Source: Mesodorylaimus sp. YZB2_4
Lineage: Eukaryota > Nematoda > Enoplea > Dorylaimida > Dorylaimidae
DNA: 64,000 bases
Assembly (NCBI GenBank): GCA_030248295.1
Contig: JASANH010000838.1
Location: 310,001 to 374,000 of the forward strand
Direction of reading: 5' to 3'
Position numbers and translations under genes: made by a program. The notes under the pieces were generated by a model, which was not told the origin of the DNA, made no database searches, and saw only the letters and a list, made by a program, of their open reading frames with translations. This document shows, piece by piece, positions 33,297 through 44,500 of this stretch; the first letter of the stretch is position 1, and each line of letters begins with the position of its first letter.

Positions 33297-35060
33297 ATGT
33301 CGTTTTACCGATTCAATCAAGTTTCCGGTAGATTAAGTCCTTCAGAACAATTTAGGGCTGTCGCACCACAGGTAGGATTTGTGCTTGTGTTGTATTAGGG
33401 CGAAGTAAGACTGTCGCTAGGTGGATGTCGGGCGCTTTTGCCGTTTGGTCCCCTGGCGAATGCTGGTATAAGGCTGGCTGGAGCCTAATATCAGCCTAAG
33501 CTTAATTCTTATACCAGACTAAGCCTAAGCCTAGTATCAGTCTAAGCCCAAGTCATATGTCATCCTAAGCCTAAGCCTAAGCCTAATAGGCTACCAGCCT
33601 AAGCTAACCCATGTTGGGGACCCAACAGCGAAAGTGCCGGATGTCGAACCGAGAAAGAGAGCTACGAAACTGATTTTTCATTCCAGCTCGCGCAGTAGGC
33701 TAGGTATGATTGAATAGGTGAGGCATTTGGTCGCATTGTGTTGTCTGATTAGCTAACCTTTCTCGAGAAATCACAAACTGGGAGTCGACTGTGCGCCGGT
33801 GAATACACCCGCCCATTTCCATCGCGGCTGTATCTGTTCACCGCGTGGACGTTCTGTAGACCTACAGCAGCTTTTACGTAAGACGAATTTCAAAATGTAT
33901 CGCTTTTGACCTGTAGGACTGTCCTAGTTTCTTGCTGCGGCTCTTCACTCATATCTGACATTTTATTTTGCAGGGATTGACACCGGCAAATAAATTGAAA
34001 CCAACTCCTGAAATTCGAACTAATTTTCCCGAAATGTTCTTTTTGCGTTCGACGTTCGCTAAAGCGGCAAAATCGGCCGTTCAGACTCGTGGCGCTAGCA
34101 GTTCGTCCCTGCCAACTGAATTTACAGCTACTGGTTTTCCGAAATTTCCGCGTGGTACGAAAATCGGAAAAGATTTGGTGATGGGCGAATATGGACCGTA
34201 CAGCCCGAAGATTCGTGCCATGCAAGAACTGTTTCAGGTGAGACGCAGTTTATGGATGGGAGCACACGTACATAAGTCCGCTGATAGCACTCGCTCCATA
34301 AGCCTAGATGGTTGCAACTGTCAATATCAGGGAATAGAATCTCCGAAGTGCATGACAGCAAGGTCCGTAGCAAATGAATGAATGAGTGAACTTATTATTC
34401 TAGAATGTTACTCGTGGACATCAGGCTGGTAGTCTTGGCTTGAGTGCCACCTGCGGAGTTATGAGCTTCCGACTATCACATAGGGAGCCTAGCCACTGCT
34501 GGCTTTCTTAGGGGATATCTTCCTGATGAACTGCTTCCAACAGACACAGAGAGGCTGCTGTTGTGTTGGTTTATTGCTTAACCTTGCTTCTACGGTTTGA
34601 CTGCTGCCCAGCAATTTAACCCCAAGCAATTCCTCGATTTGAGTGCAGTCTAGAAATGAGATGAGCGAATGAGAGAAATGAGAACACAATAGAAAAAGCA
34701 TAATTGTAATACTTTTGCTTTTACACTTTATCTTCAATATGTACAATTTTGCGACTTCCAACAGTAGAGAGTTTGTAGGCTCGTTAGTAGACTCGTGTCA
34801 ATTAAACATCTAATTTGCTTTTTAGAAAAACCCGGAACTGCCAGTCTTTTTGAAGAAAGGCGCCCGCGATCGTTTGTCTCACAACATTTTCTTGGGCCTG
34901 ATAACAGTTCAAATGTTCGTGGTGATACCCTTCGCAATCTACTCGATGGTGTTCAATCCGTAAGTGGCGTCGTAATTGTTGCTGCATTTTAATGAATTTT
35001 TCAACATAAATCTTTCTTTTTAGGGAGCCCTACAAACGAATGTTTGGTAGCAAAAAGTAA
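33297..35060 (+). CDS. COX7A2L: COX7A2L/COX7A-like respiratory-chain protein
   Basis: Four exons, 33297-33371, 33974-34237, 34826-34959 and 35024-35060, all phase-consistent, give 169 residues. The N-terminus MSFYRFNQVSG..., then APQGLTP, resembles COX7A2L (MYYKFSGFTQ..., SPQGLKP). The C-terminal half, IRAMQELFQKNPELPVFLKKG followed by one membrane helix (ITVQMFVVIPFAIYSMVF), matches the COX7A domain, in which LFQ-x-x-x-x-(I/L)P-(V/L)-x-LK-x-G precedes the helix. COX7A proteins are single-helix subunits of cytochrome c oxidase; COX7A2L/SCAF1 links complexes III and IV. The middle, about 50 residues, is longer than in vertebrates. AATAAA lies at 35140-35145. Intron 1 carries the telomere-like repeat array. 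Confidence 0.8.
33481..33606 (-). repeat. Interstitial telomere-like array, TTAGGC on the minus strand
   Basis: Many full or degenerate copies of GCCTAA occur on the plus strand, with CCTAA three and a half times in perfect tandem at 33564-33586. The unit equals the nematode telomere repeat TTAGGC read on the other strand. Flanking copies are broken by spacers such as TATCAG and TCATATGTC. Confidence 0.85.
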
Positions 35061-35139
35061 TCTGGACTGTGTCAATGGAAGCGCTCATGAGTACGGAAAC
35101 AAGTTTTTGGGTTTTCCTATAGTTTTCGTTAGAATAGGT

Positions 35140-35145
35140 AATAAA
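35140..35145 (+). terminator. Polyadenylation signal AATAAA
   Basis: Exact hexamer 80 bases after the COX7A2L-like stop codon. Confidence 0.6.
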
Positions 35146-37422
35146 AACTGGTTCCGTCATGTCAGCTAACGTTAGATAGCCATTTATGTAACAGGAGCGC
35201 TTCTAAAGTAATTTTTGATTTCCATCCCGACTAGGTTGCGTGATGGCAATTTTGTTCTTTCTTGTCTGGGTTTAAGTACTTGGAGGAATTGTGACGATAA
35301 AATTTGTTTTTGATGTAAAAGATTGACTCTAATTATTGAAGGCGTTGAGGGCTTCCATACAAACCTGTTACTGGGTTGGCTCGTAGCCATGCCTTGAACC
35401 ACGTGCTTATATTCCTTGCACTCGGAAAGATCAGCCAGTCTTTCAAAGAGTTTGTAGAAATGCTTGAACTTATTCTCAAGTTACTTTTTTACGGGTTTAT
35501 CCACTCTGGAGCCAGTTCTCGATGAAGAGGCGATGTTTCTCAGAGTGCATTCTTGCCAATCGAGTAAGAACTATTGAAATTACATCGACCAGGTCCAGAA
35601 CACGATTGGATTGAAGACAGGTTTGGCGAGGTGGAACATTTGGGGTGGTCGGTGTGGATGGATAGGGCAGGGTACAATTTAGATATTGTATCCTGCAGGT
35701 AGCCAATTGTGTGTGGACAAATATTTGGAATAAGCATTGTATGATCGGAAAGCATTTGAATAAATATACATAGGCCTGACCTAATAGCGGGTCTGACACG
35801 GAATCGTAGAGTCCCATTGGCTGGAGATATGTAATTGTGAATTTGGATTAAGGCTGGTGCGAATGGATGAACGGGGCATACGCTTCGGCTAAAGCTATTA
35901 TTGCCAACAGTCGTTTTCCTAGAATACATTTTGTTGAGTTGATTGCAAATTTTACGCCGACTTGGCACTGGGCGTGTTCTGGACTGGCCTAGTTTATCAT
36001 ATTGAATTGGTGTCGGTTTCGAACACTGAGAGACGGTGATGGCTGGGAAAGGAATGGGCGACAAGATGGAAACAGGTAACATTGCGTGTATGCCATACCG
36101 CTGGCCAAGTAGAGTGGAAAGAGCAAGTGTATAGACTGCAGTGTAGGCACACCTGAGCAGAAGGGAGAGTGCTATGGATTGACTGCGGGAGTGAGAGGTC
36201 TTCTTACTGTCGGGGGATGAGGTGGGTTTAGTTGACTTGGAAGATGTTCAGCAAGGGGAGAGTATGACACGGTTATCGATGCTTACTGTGGTTGTACCGC
36301 TGGCTCTTCTGTATGGTCGCCTAGACCAACCCCCATCTGCGCATTAGCAGAGATGTGTAACCTGTGCTGGCGAGTCGGCAGCGTGCCCATAAATGAGCGA
36401 AAGAGAAACTTAACCTTTAGGCTTTGGCCACTGCAAGTCAGAGACTCCTGCTTATATCGTGAGTCTTCTGCGAAATGCATGAGCCCCCGTGACATCACTA
36501 CACATGTCACTCCTTCTTGGGATTTTTCCTGTCAGTGTTAGGCGCCTGGACTCACTTCGGTATTGCGGTCTCAATTTATGGGTGCATGTTAGCAGACTGG
36601 CAGACTGCTAAATGAGCGAAACAATTTCCTGGTGTCCAGTCTTTCATTGTGCGGGGGTGGGAGAGGATGTAAGCGAGCCAAGTGGCTGATACAAGAAACC
36701 TCAATTGCGCATGCGGCTGAAATACCTCTCAGTCATGCGAGTCAAGAATCCTCTCCCACTCGTCATTTCCCTCTCCCAAGCCATGACACTTGGCTCCTAC
36801 ATTCTCCACTTTCCAGTTTACCCAACTCGTTGGGTGAGATTGGCACTGTCTTCCTCACTTGGATCTGAAAGTGACCCTGTCTTATCCATGCTTGCGTGGG
36901 ATTGTTCATATGGCGTTGCTTATCCTCTGGTCAACCCTAGATAGCCCTAGGGCGATAGGATTTCAATGCTATCAGTAACGTGTGAATTCTTCCGTGTTCA
37001 CGCATAACGGCAACGACTGTGTGTCGAAGTTCCCCAATCGTTAAGGGTGGCCCAAGGTTCCGGTTCCATTTTCTATTATTCCATCCAACCCGGTTTTTGG
37101 CTCGAACAGGTTTCTGTTTTGATCGTGTGCGCCATTTTCAGTGTTCTTTTTCGTTGTTTTGCTACTCTTATTTATGCCAATCACAGGCCTGTTTAAGAAG
37201 TGGTTTGGGTTTTGCGAGATGATAGTGTGTTGGACAACTGACTGGTTAGAATCTGAGCCTTCTCTCTCTGCATCTGTCCTAATTAGCCTAGACCCTCACT
37301 TGTACCTAGATCGGTGTAGAGGCAGTGGATCCCCAGCTGGGAGCATCACAAGTCAGGGTGATGTTTTCTGCCATGGAATACATAGGTCTGAAGACTTGGC
37401 TTTGGCGTGGTGCGAAAGCTTC

Positions 37423-37454
37423 ATTGGTCACTCCCTCCAATAATACGGACCCAT
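37423..37454 (+). repeat. Dispersed repeat fragment, copy B
   Basis: Shares ATTGGTCACT, then CTCCA-TAATACGGACCCA with 14445-14476. Confidence 0.6.
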
Positions 37455-38334
37455 TACATGGGTCAACCACCGTATCATTTCTTCATCCTCGAGCGCACGG
37501 TGGTTCCTGTTCCGAGCGCGTTCACCATCAGTGTCAGCATGGCTTGGTTGTGAGCCGTAGTAGACTGACCGACCGCAGTGAATGCCATGCTAGTCAGCAG
37601 GACACCAGGGGTCAATCTACCTTTTGGAGGGCCTCTTTGTTTCACCGCTTATCCGAAGTCAAACCAAATATTTTTTATGGCCATCTGGTCAGAAGGAATT
37701 CAGTAGGAATCACTCCAAATTCGAAATTTTTCACTAACTCTGCCTGCGTCACAATTCACGCGTGCCACGCCACTTCAGTAGAGGCCATTTTTTTGCCGTC
37801 AGGCCTCACTCACGATCAGCGGCATTTTGAGGGAGGCTCGAAGGGCAGTTTTTGGAATGACGATGAATTACATTGTTAGCCAATGAGCTACGTATATGAA
37901 CCACACGACCACGGGCAATGTTTCGCAAAACAGTAATTTTTGAATGTGTACCCGAACGAAATGCTTTTTTGTCTGGTCTGACACGCGTCTGACTTGTGGA
38001 ATAGGAGAAAAATGTGTTTTGAGTAAGTTGTAGTCACTTTAAAGTTTCCAAGAGCGAACGGACTAAACGATGTCGAGCACAACAGCAAACATCAAAATCA
38101 CTCGACCAGCTCGACTGGTTTGTTGCGTGAGAGAAAACAAGAAATGTTAAAAAGCCCTTTTCGCCGTTCAGATTTGAGAACTTTTTCTTGGTTCGCCCTT
38201 TGCCCTCCACTCTTCACCCTTTTGGCTAGTTTTGACGAATAAACGGCCCTCGGCTAGGCCATATTTCGTGTTGATCCGGCCTGCAGTTCGTGGCATTTTT
38301 TGGATAGGAGTGAGCAACGTTGACTTGTTTTTCA

Positions 38335-41301
38335 GAGTTCTCTGATCCGGACGACGGGTTAAATGCGGCTGAGCATCACGCGTTATTGAAGAAGTCCCCG
38401 AACCTATCTCCGACTGATCACCGAGCAGTGAGCAAGATGACTGAAGAGGCAGTGCGTCAACTCGATCATGAGACTCCGAAAAAGTCCTTGGGCCTAGCAT
38501 CCATTGGACGGTATCCGAAAGGAGTCTTCTTCTGTTTGGGCAATGAATTCTCCGAACGCTTTTCCTATTATGGCATGCGGGCTGTATTGACACTATATCT
38601 GATCACTGTGCACGAAATGGAAGCATCATCGGCCAAACTCATGTTCCACGCCTTCGTCTCGTTGGCTTACTTCACTCCCGTACTTGGCTCGATATTGGCT
38701 GACGGCTTCTTAGGCCGATATCGAGTCATCCTCTACATATCCATACTCTATTGTTTGGGTCACTTGCTGCTGACCGTTGGTGCCGTGGCCACGGTCGGTT
38801 CGATGGCTATGAAGGTGTTGGACTTCGCGGGTCTATTAATCATCGCTTTATCCACTGGTGGTATCAAACCGTGCGTGTCCGCATTTGCAGCTGATCAATT
38901 TCCCGAACGAATGTACGAAGAACGAAAACAATTTTTCTCCTTTTTCTACTTCAGTATCAACTTGGGGGCATTGCTGTCGAAGATCATCACACCGATTTTG
39001 CGCCGGCATCATTGTCTCGGCCACGAAGACTGCTTCCCACTGGCATTCGGTGTACCGGCCATATTCATGTTCCTGGCAACAGGAGTATTTTGGGCTGGCA
39101 CCAGGTTCTATAAGATCGTACCTCGTACGGAGAATGTGATCGTCAAGGTGTGCCGATGTGTCACGTACGCGCTGAGACAACGAGCCAAGAGGACGAAAAC
39201 TGAACAGAAACGAGAGGAGCACTGGCTGGATTACGCACGACCAAAATATGATCAAGAGCTGATCGACGATATCAAGACCATCATACGAGTGGTCATACTA
39301 TACATACCTGTCATCTTCTTCTGGTCGCTTTTTGATCAGCTGGGTAAGAAAAGTGCAGTCATCAAAGAATCTCTCATTGCAACCCTAGCGCCTTGTCTGG
39401 TTGGTTATTGCGAGTGAGGTGGCTCCCCTGGCTGGGAAGCTCCCACCACTCTGACTGATGTTTCAGCCGCAGGTGTAGTCGTAAGACTGCATTGCTCTAT
39501 CAGAGATTTTGTCCCACCGACTTTGGCCGGCCACATAGTCTCTCCTACGCCTGCCGGGCTTGGTTACATCACTCCTGATCTTGCTTCACTGTTTTAGGTT
39601 CTACCTGGATTCTACAAGCCGCCTCCATGAACGGTCGTGTTGGTCAATTGACATTACTCCCCGATCAAATGCCAGTGCTGAATCCGTTTCTGATCATTAT
39701 ACTCGTCCCGATTCTGGAAGGTTTCGTGTACCCTCTCCTGAGCAAGTGCAACTTCTTGGTACGGCCATTGAGAAGAATGGGCTGGGGTGGATTATTAGCT
39801 GCCACTAGTTTTGCTATGGCTGGTATACTACAGTTAAGCGTGGACAAGACCAAGGTCGCACCGCCCGAACCAGGATACGGCCGATTGGTGTTGGTCAGTT
39901 ATCTGGATAGTCAGGTAAGGACCGTGTTCTATGATATCTGTATCACACACTTAATCAACCAGCAACCGAGAAGTGCAGGGTTCGATCCCCACCGGGGATA
40001 ATTCTTTTTACAAACTGTAGAGCCAGCGTGATTACCCATTGTCACACGACTACAGTACAGTGCTGTCAAACGGCAAAGCAACTAATGCGCGCTATGTACC
40101 TACTTTACATGTGCCAAGTATTGAATACCTCACTTTTGTGCCCAAAAGCCTTGCAATTCTGTTTGCGAATCTAATGGAATCTAAAATTGTTTGCGTTCGC
40201 CTCTTCGAAGTTCTATTTCTGTACTCTTGGGTTTTTGTGATTATTCCTCCCCCCCCCCCCCCCTTCCCCTTCGCCCGTTGAGCATTGACTTGCCCGATCG
40301 CCGTGTCGCCATTGTGGCTTATTCAACCGCAACTCTTCTCTTTTCAGATCTTTGTCGGTGGAGGCGCGAGCAACTTTTCCATCGATGCTCACGATTCATC
40401 TCGATTCACAGTGGACTCAAATCAAGCCGTCAAGATCGATTACGATTCCAAGGCTCATCTATCAACAGCCATACCCATCGTAAGCGGGCACGGTCACTGT
40501 GCAGTTCTTTTCCACGAATCCTCACCACCAGCCGTCGTCAAGTACGATTTGAAGAAAACTCCTGGCGGCAGGACACGCCTCTACGCCATTCTAGAAGATG
40601 AGCAATCGTCTACGCATGATCATCGTCGATCGATAGTGATCATGCAAGATGGTGTGGTCAAGGGTGAGATCTATTCCAACGTGACGTCACACACAGATTT
40701 GGAACCACGGTTATGGGGATCGAATGTGTACGACATCTTTCTAAAATCGTGCTCCCAGGTACCAGTATCGTCTTCAAATTCAAATAGCACATGCACGCAG
40801 AAGTTTCTACGATCTTTCACAGCCGAAATGGGGTCAGCTGATGTTCTTGTCGTTCGGTCGAATGGCTCTATTTCTATCGTCGAGTTGATACGGGCTAATA
40901 CGATCAGCATGCTCTGGCAAGTTCCGCAATATATCGTGATCACATTGGGAGAAGCCCTGTTCTCTATCACTGGTCTCGAATTCAGTTATTCTGAGGCTTC
41001 GCCTAGCATGAAATCAGTTCTCACTGCTATCTGGCTGTTGACCACGGCGTTCGGCAATGTGATCGATATGATCATATCAGGCAGCGGGATGATAAAAGAT
41101 AATCCGGCTGGAGAATTCTTCGTTTACGCTTCGTTGATGACAGTCGTCATGTTCGTCTTTATTGCATTGGCCTGGCGATATAAGTCCGTCCATGACACTG
41201 TGCAAAGGAAAAGCTCTGCTGAAACGGATGGGAATCACTTGGATCCACAATCCATGAAAAATCATTTATCATCTAAAGGAATCTCGGATATGGAGTCGTG
41301 A
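38335..41301 (+). CDS. SLC15/PTR2 proton-coupled oligopeptide transporter
   Basis: Coding exons 38335-39343, 39598-39914 and 40348-41301 are phase-consistent. The exon opens after a TTTTTCAG acceptor. The first in-frame ATG is 38437 (MTEEAVRQLDHE), unless an upstream exon supplies another. Signatures are NEFSERFSYYG (the ExxER proton/peptide motif of helix 1), LADGFLGRYR (PTR2 signature), FFYFSINLGALLS (second signature), WSLFDQ, an extracellular domain with many N-x-S/T sites between helices 9 and 10, and LGEALFSITGLEFSYSEASP near the end. PEPT proteins import di- and tripeptides with protons, typically at the gut apical membrane. The length, about 660 residues from 38437 to the predicted C-terminus, is normal for the family. 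Intron 2 contains a 15-base C run and a tRNA-like B-box fragment. No disruption was seen. Confidence 0.92.
39966..40001 (+). other. tRNA-like 3' fragment (B-box) in an SLC15 intron
   Basis: GCAGGGTTCGATCCCCACCG has a perfect B-box (GGTTCGATCC) and a T-arm-like hairpin followed by GGGGA. No 5' half is present, so this is at most a remnant of a tRNA or a tRNA-derived short interspersed element. Confidence 0.45.
40249..40263 (+). repeat. Homopolymeric C tract (15 bases)
   Basis: An uninterrupted C run in the second SLC15 intron, about 85 bases before the acceptor. Confidence 0.9.
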
Positions 41302-41393
41302 TATGCGTGAGTCGTGATAAGCTTCTCAGTAGCCATCATTTCGTGATATGTGCGCATAATGGTCAGAACGATATGTACTTTAATACTATGTAT

Positions 41394-41399
41394 TTTATT
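41394..41399 (-). terminator. Polyadenylation signal AATAAA (minus strand)
   Basis: TTTATT on the plus strand, 117 bases past the stop of the minus-strand DEG/ENaC gene. The SLC15 gene converges from the other side and stops at 41301. Confidence 0.5.
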
Positions 41400-41515
41400 G
41401 ACCTTCGACATGCCCTTGTATATTTGACTTAAAGTACATGATCGTGCGCCTTACACGACAGGATCAAAAATGTAAAGCTATCGGAAGCGAAATTTGTCAG
41501 ACAAGTCTGCCGTAG

Positions 41516-44500
41516 CTAAACCTTAGCGACGCTCCCATTGCTCGAGTAACTGCAAGCGAGGTCATTATCGAATGCCGATAGATCTTTCTCCTTCTCCTGC
41601 CTTCGATTCAACTGCCTGGCGAAACACCAAGTTATAAAGAAGACCAAGATTTGAATAAAGGACATAATCGAAGCTCCCAACCTAAAATAGAAGCTGGTGG
41701 GCAAGGCGGGTGTGGAAAAGTACATCACGTACCACAACGAGAGGACGCCTCCAATGTTACCAAGCATGACGTCGAATGAATACGTGTTCACTTCATCGAA
41801 AGATATATAACCGCCTTGTAACGGGGCTTGATTCAAAAGGTAAATCCTTGTCATTTGTACTGGCTCTGGTGCAGATAATGGGTCTGAAAGAGTGGGTGTG
41901 AATAGCAAAACAGTAGTCACTGACAAGGAAGGTTGTGGTGGGCTGACAGTACAGGATTAGGCGGGATCTTTTAAAGTTTTCTTGGTTTGGGATATGCGGT
42001 CATGGATGTGGAGGGTCATCATTATCGTGTAGTTATAACAAATGTATGCTTTTTTGTGTTATCATACAGGAACGAGAGTAAAGGTTTCAAGGAGAAAATC
42101 CTTCTCAATCTTATGACTGCGGTCTTTTGTCGTCAAATCAAAAGAAATGTGTGCGACTGCTACACCCTCGAACTGTTGCGGCGCTGATTGTCAGATTGAG
42201 CCATATGCTACTTTCCTTAGAAGCGACGTCGATTTAGAGCAATGTCGAATACCCGTAAGCCTGAAGAGAATAAAACGATTCTTTTGCGCAGGCGCAACGC
42301 AGCTTCGCAACGATCCTCTGTCTGTGCTCTGCTTTTGTGTCCATTGTGCGAACTGGATTTGCGAATGCGATACTGTATCACCTATTATTCTGAGGTTATC
42401 ATTTTAAAGAGGTCTGATCCAAGAAATATAAATTAGGGTTTATAGGATTTCGAAGGGTCCGACTTCCATGTTACTATATCTGGGGCTCAACCTGAAATGT
42501 GCGCTCTGATAATTTTGTTAGCGATAAAAATGATAAGTGAAGGTCAAAATTAGGAAAAGAAACTCAAAAAGTGGATGCGCAAAATGCACTTCGGTACCCA
42601 TACTTCACGTAACAGTTTTTCCCTCAGAGAGATTACGGATTTCAAAGGGGTCTGATTTTTATTATACATTAGTGAGATGGAATACAAGAGAGGATTATTT
42701 TCAGTGCAGTACTGCGACACTTCGAACGAGTTATCTCCTTCAAATCTTCCATGATAGACCGCTGCCGAGGGGGGGGGGGGGGGTGGGGGGAGGCAAGATG
42801 CCACCACATACTTCTTAGCTGAATACGAACTTTACATTATTTTCGTAGGTCCCGCGGACTGCAGATGATCCTGATGTTATTCTGACAGTTGCACGATTGG
42901 TGCATGGGTATAGCCATGGATTGGTGGACGGTTGCCTGTTGATCAAGCTACCTGGGACGACAAAGTACAGAAGAATGGCCATCAAGCGGAGTGTGACCAA
43001 ACATACGACATCCGGATTGTCGACCCAAGATATCACGACCCTGCTGCTCGCCGTCGGGCCCATCTTCAGAGATCAGCCGATGCTCGTCGAGGTGTCGGTG
43101 CCTGTTTCGGTGTGCGGAGACGTCCATGGTCAAATCGGCGATGTCGTCCGCCTGTTTGATCAGCACGGTTGGCCGCCCAAGATGCGTTACTTGTTTTTGG
43201 GTAAGTCGAGTGCGAAGAAGGCCAAATGTCGCGTCCTTTTTTACAAATACGAAGGTTCTGATCCTACATGAATTTCCCATCTTTAGGGGACTACGTCGAT
43301 CGCGGTCCAAACAACGTGGACACGATCTGCCTCCTGTTTGCGCTCAAATACCTCAATCCGGACGACTTCTACTTGCTGCGCGGCAACCACGAGACGAAGC
43401 CAGTCAATGACGTGTACGGGTTCAAGGGCGAGCTACAGCAGCACTTTCCAGCCACTCCTCAGCTCGACGCAGGCCTTCAGTTGTGGCAACTCTTCAACGT
43501 AAGTCTCGTTCGTTCGTGGAAAAGAATCCTTCGTGACGTCGACCTTGGGTTCAGAAAGTGTTCTGCCAAATGCCGTTGGCGGGGTTGATCGACGGGCACA
43601 TTCTGTGCATGCACGGTGGGATCTCTTCCGACCTGAAGAGCTTGGATCAGATTCGTCAGGTGAAAAGGCCGTTGACAAAGTTTCCAGACAAGGGCATCGA
43701 GATCGATCTGCTGTGGGCGGACCCAGACCCTAACCGGGACACAAAAGGTGAGTCTCACCCATCTGGCCTTTAGGAGACTTTAAACGCGTTTTCTTGAAGA
43801 AGGATTCGTGTTAAGTACTCGCGGTGTATCGTGCGCGCGCATCAGGTATAGTCACGAGCCTTCTCGTTCTTTTACAGCTGGTACGTGGCAGGCTATTTTC
43901 AGGTAGTGGTAAACGGCTTCGAGTTCTTCGCCGATGGTCGGATGATGACGCTGTTCAAGGCGCCCGACTACTGCAACCAGTTCGAGAACGATGGCGGTGT
44001 CCTGCTGATCGAAAAGAGCGGCGAATGCAAGATTAAGGTGACTGTGAGCGATATCGTTTCTCAAGGTTTCCCGCCTGCATAGTTTCTCCTTTCAGCAACT
44101 AAAATCGAGAGCCAAGGTCGCGATGGCGGACCCCCCGAAGGCTGGAGAAAAGTCGCCAAAGTAAGAAGAGAAGCCCCCGAAATGAACGATGCCGAGAGAT
44201 CGTCAATGTGATGCGTGGTGATGTGCGATCGTGATGTCACTGTTGTGCTGCTGCAGTGTCGACTAAAGCGAACAGAAATGAGATGAAAGGTTTGCTCCAG
44301 CATGAGTTGCCTCCGTTTCAAGCGATAGAACCATATCTACTGCGTTGCAGTCTTCTCGCGCACTGGCGATGTGCTGAAAGCGCACTGCCAGCGCACTAAC
44401 TGCTGGTGGCCACATTGAGCAGGTTGATTCCGTAGAAACCTGGGACTGTCAACCCGTGGGAACCAGGCTCGGGTTTTACAAACTCCAGCCCTAGAAGACA

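Larger units (their letters stand above)
35061..38334. other. Intergenic, no gene recognised
   Basis: Long open frames here (35540-36082 minus, 37325-37879 plus) have no domain, no splice support and unconvincing composition. It holds the second copy of the dispersed repeat at about 37423. A first exon of the SLC15 gene may lie in the right part. Confidence 0.4.

Noticed and set aside
35540..36082. Minus-strand open frame of 180 codons
   Set aside because: No domain, no membrane or signal pattern, scattered composition and no splice support; a chance open frame.
37325..37879. Plus-strand open frame of 184 codons
   Set aside because: Overlaps the dispersed repeat copy, has no recognisable protein feature and no promoter or splice context.
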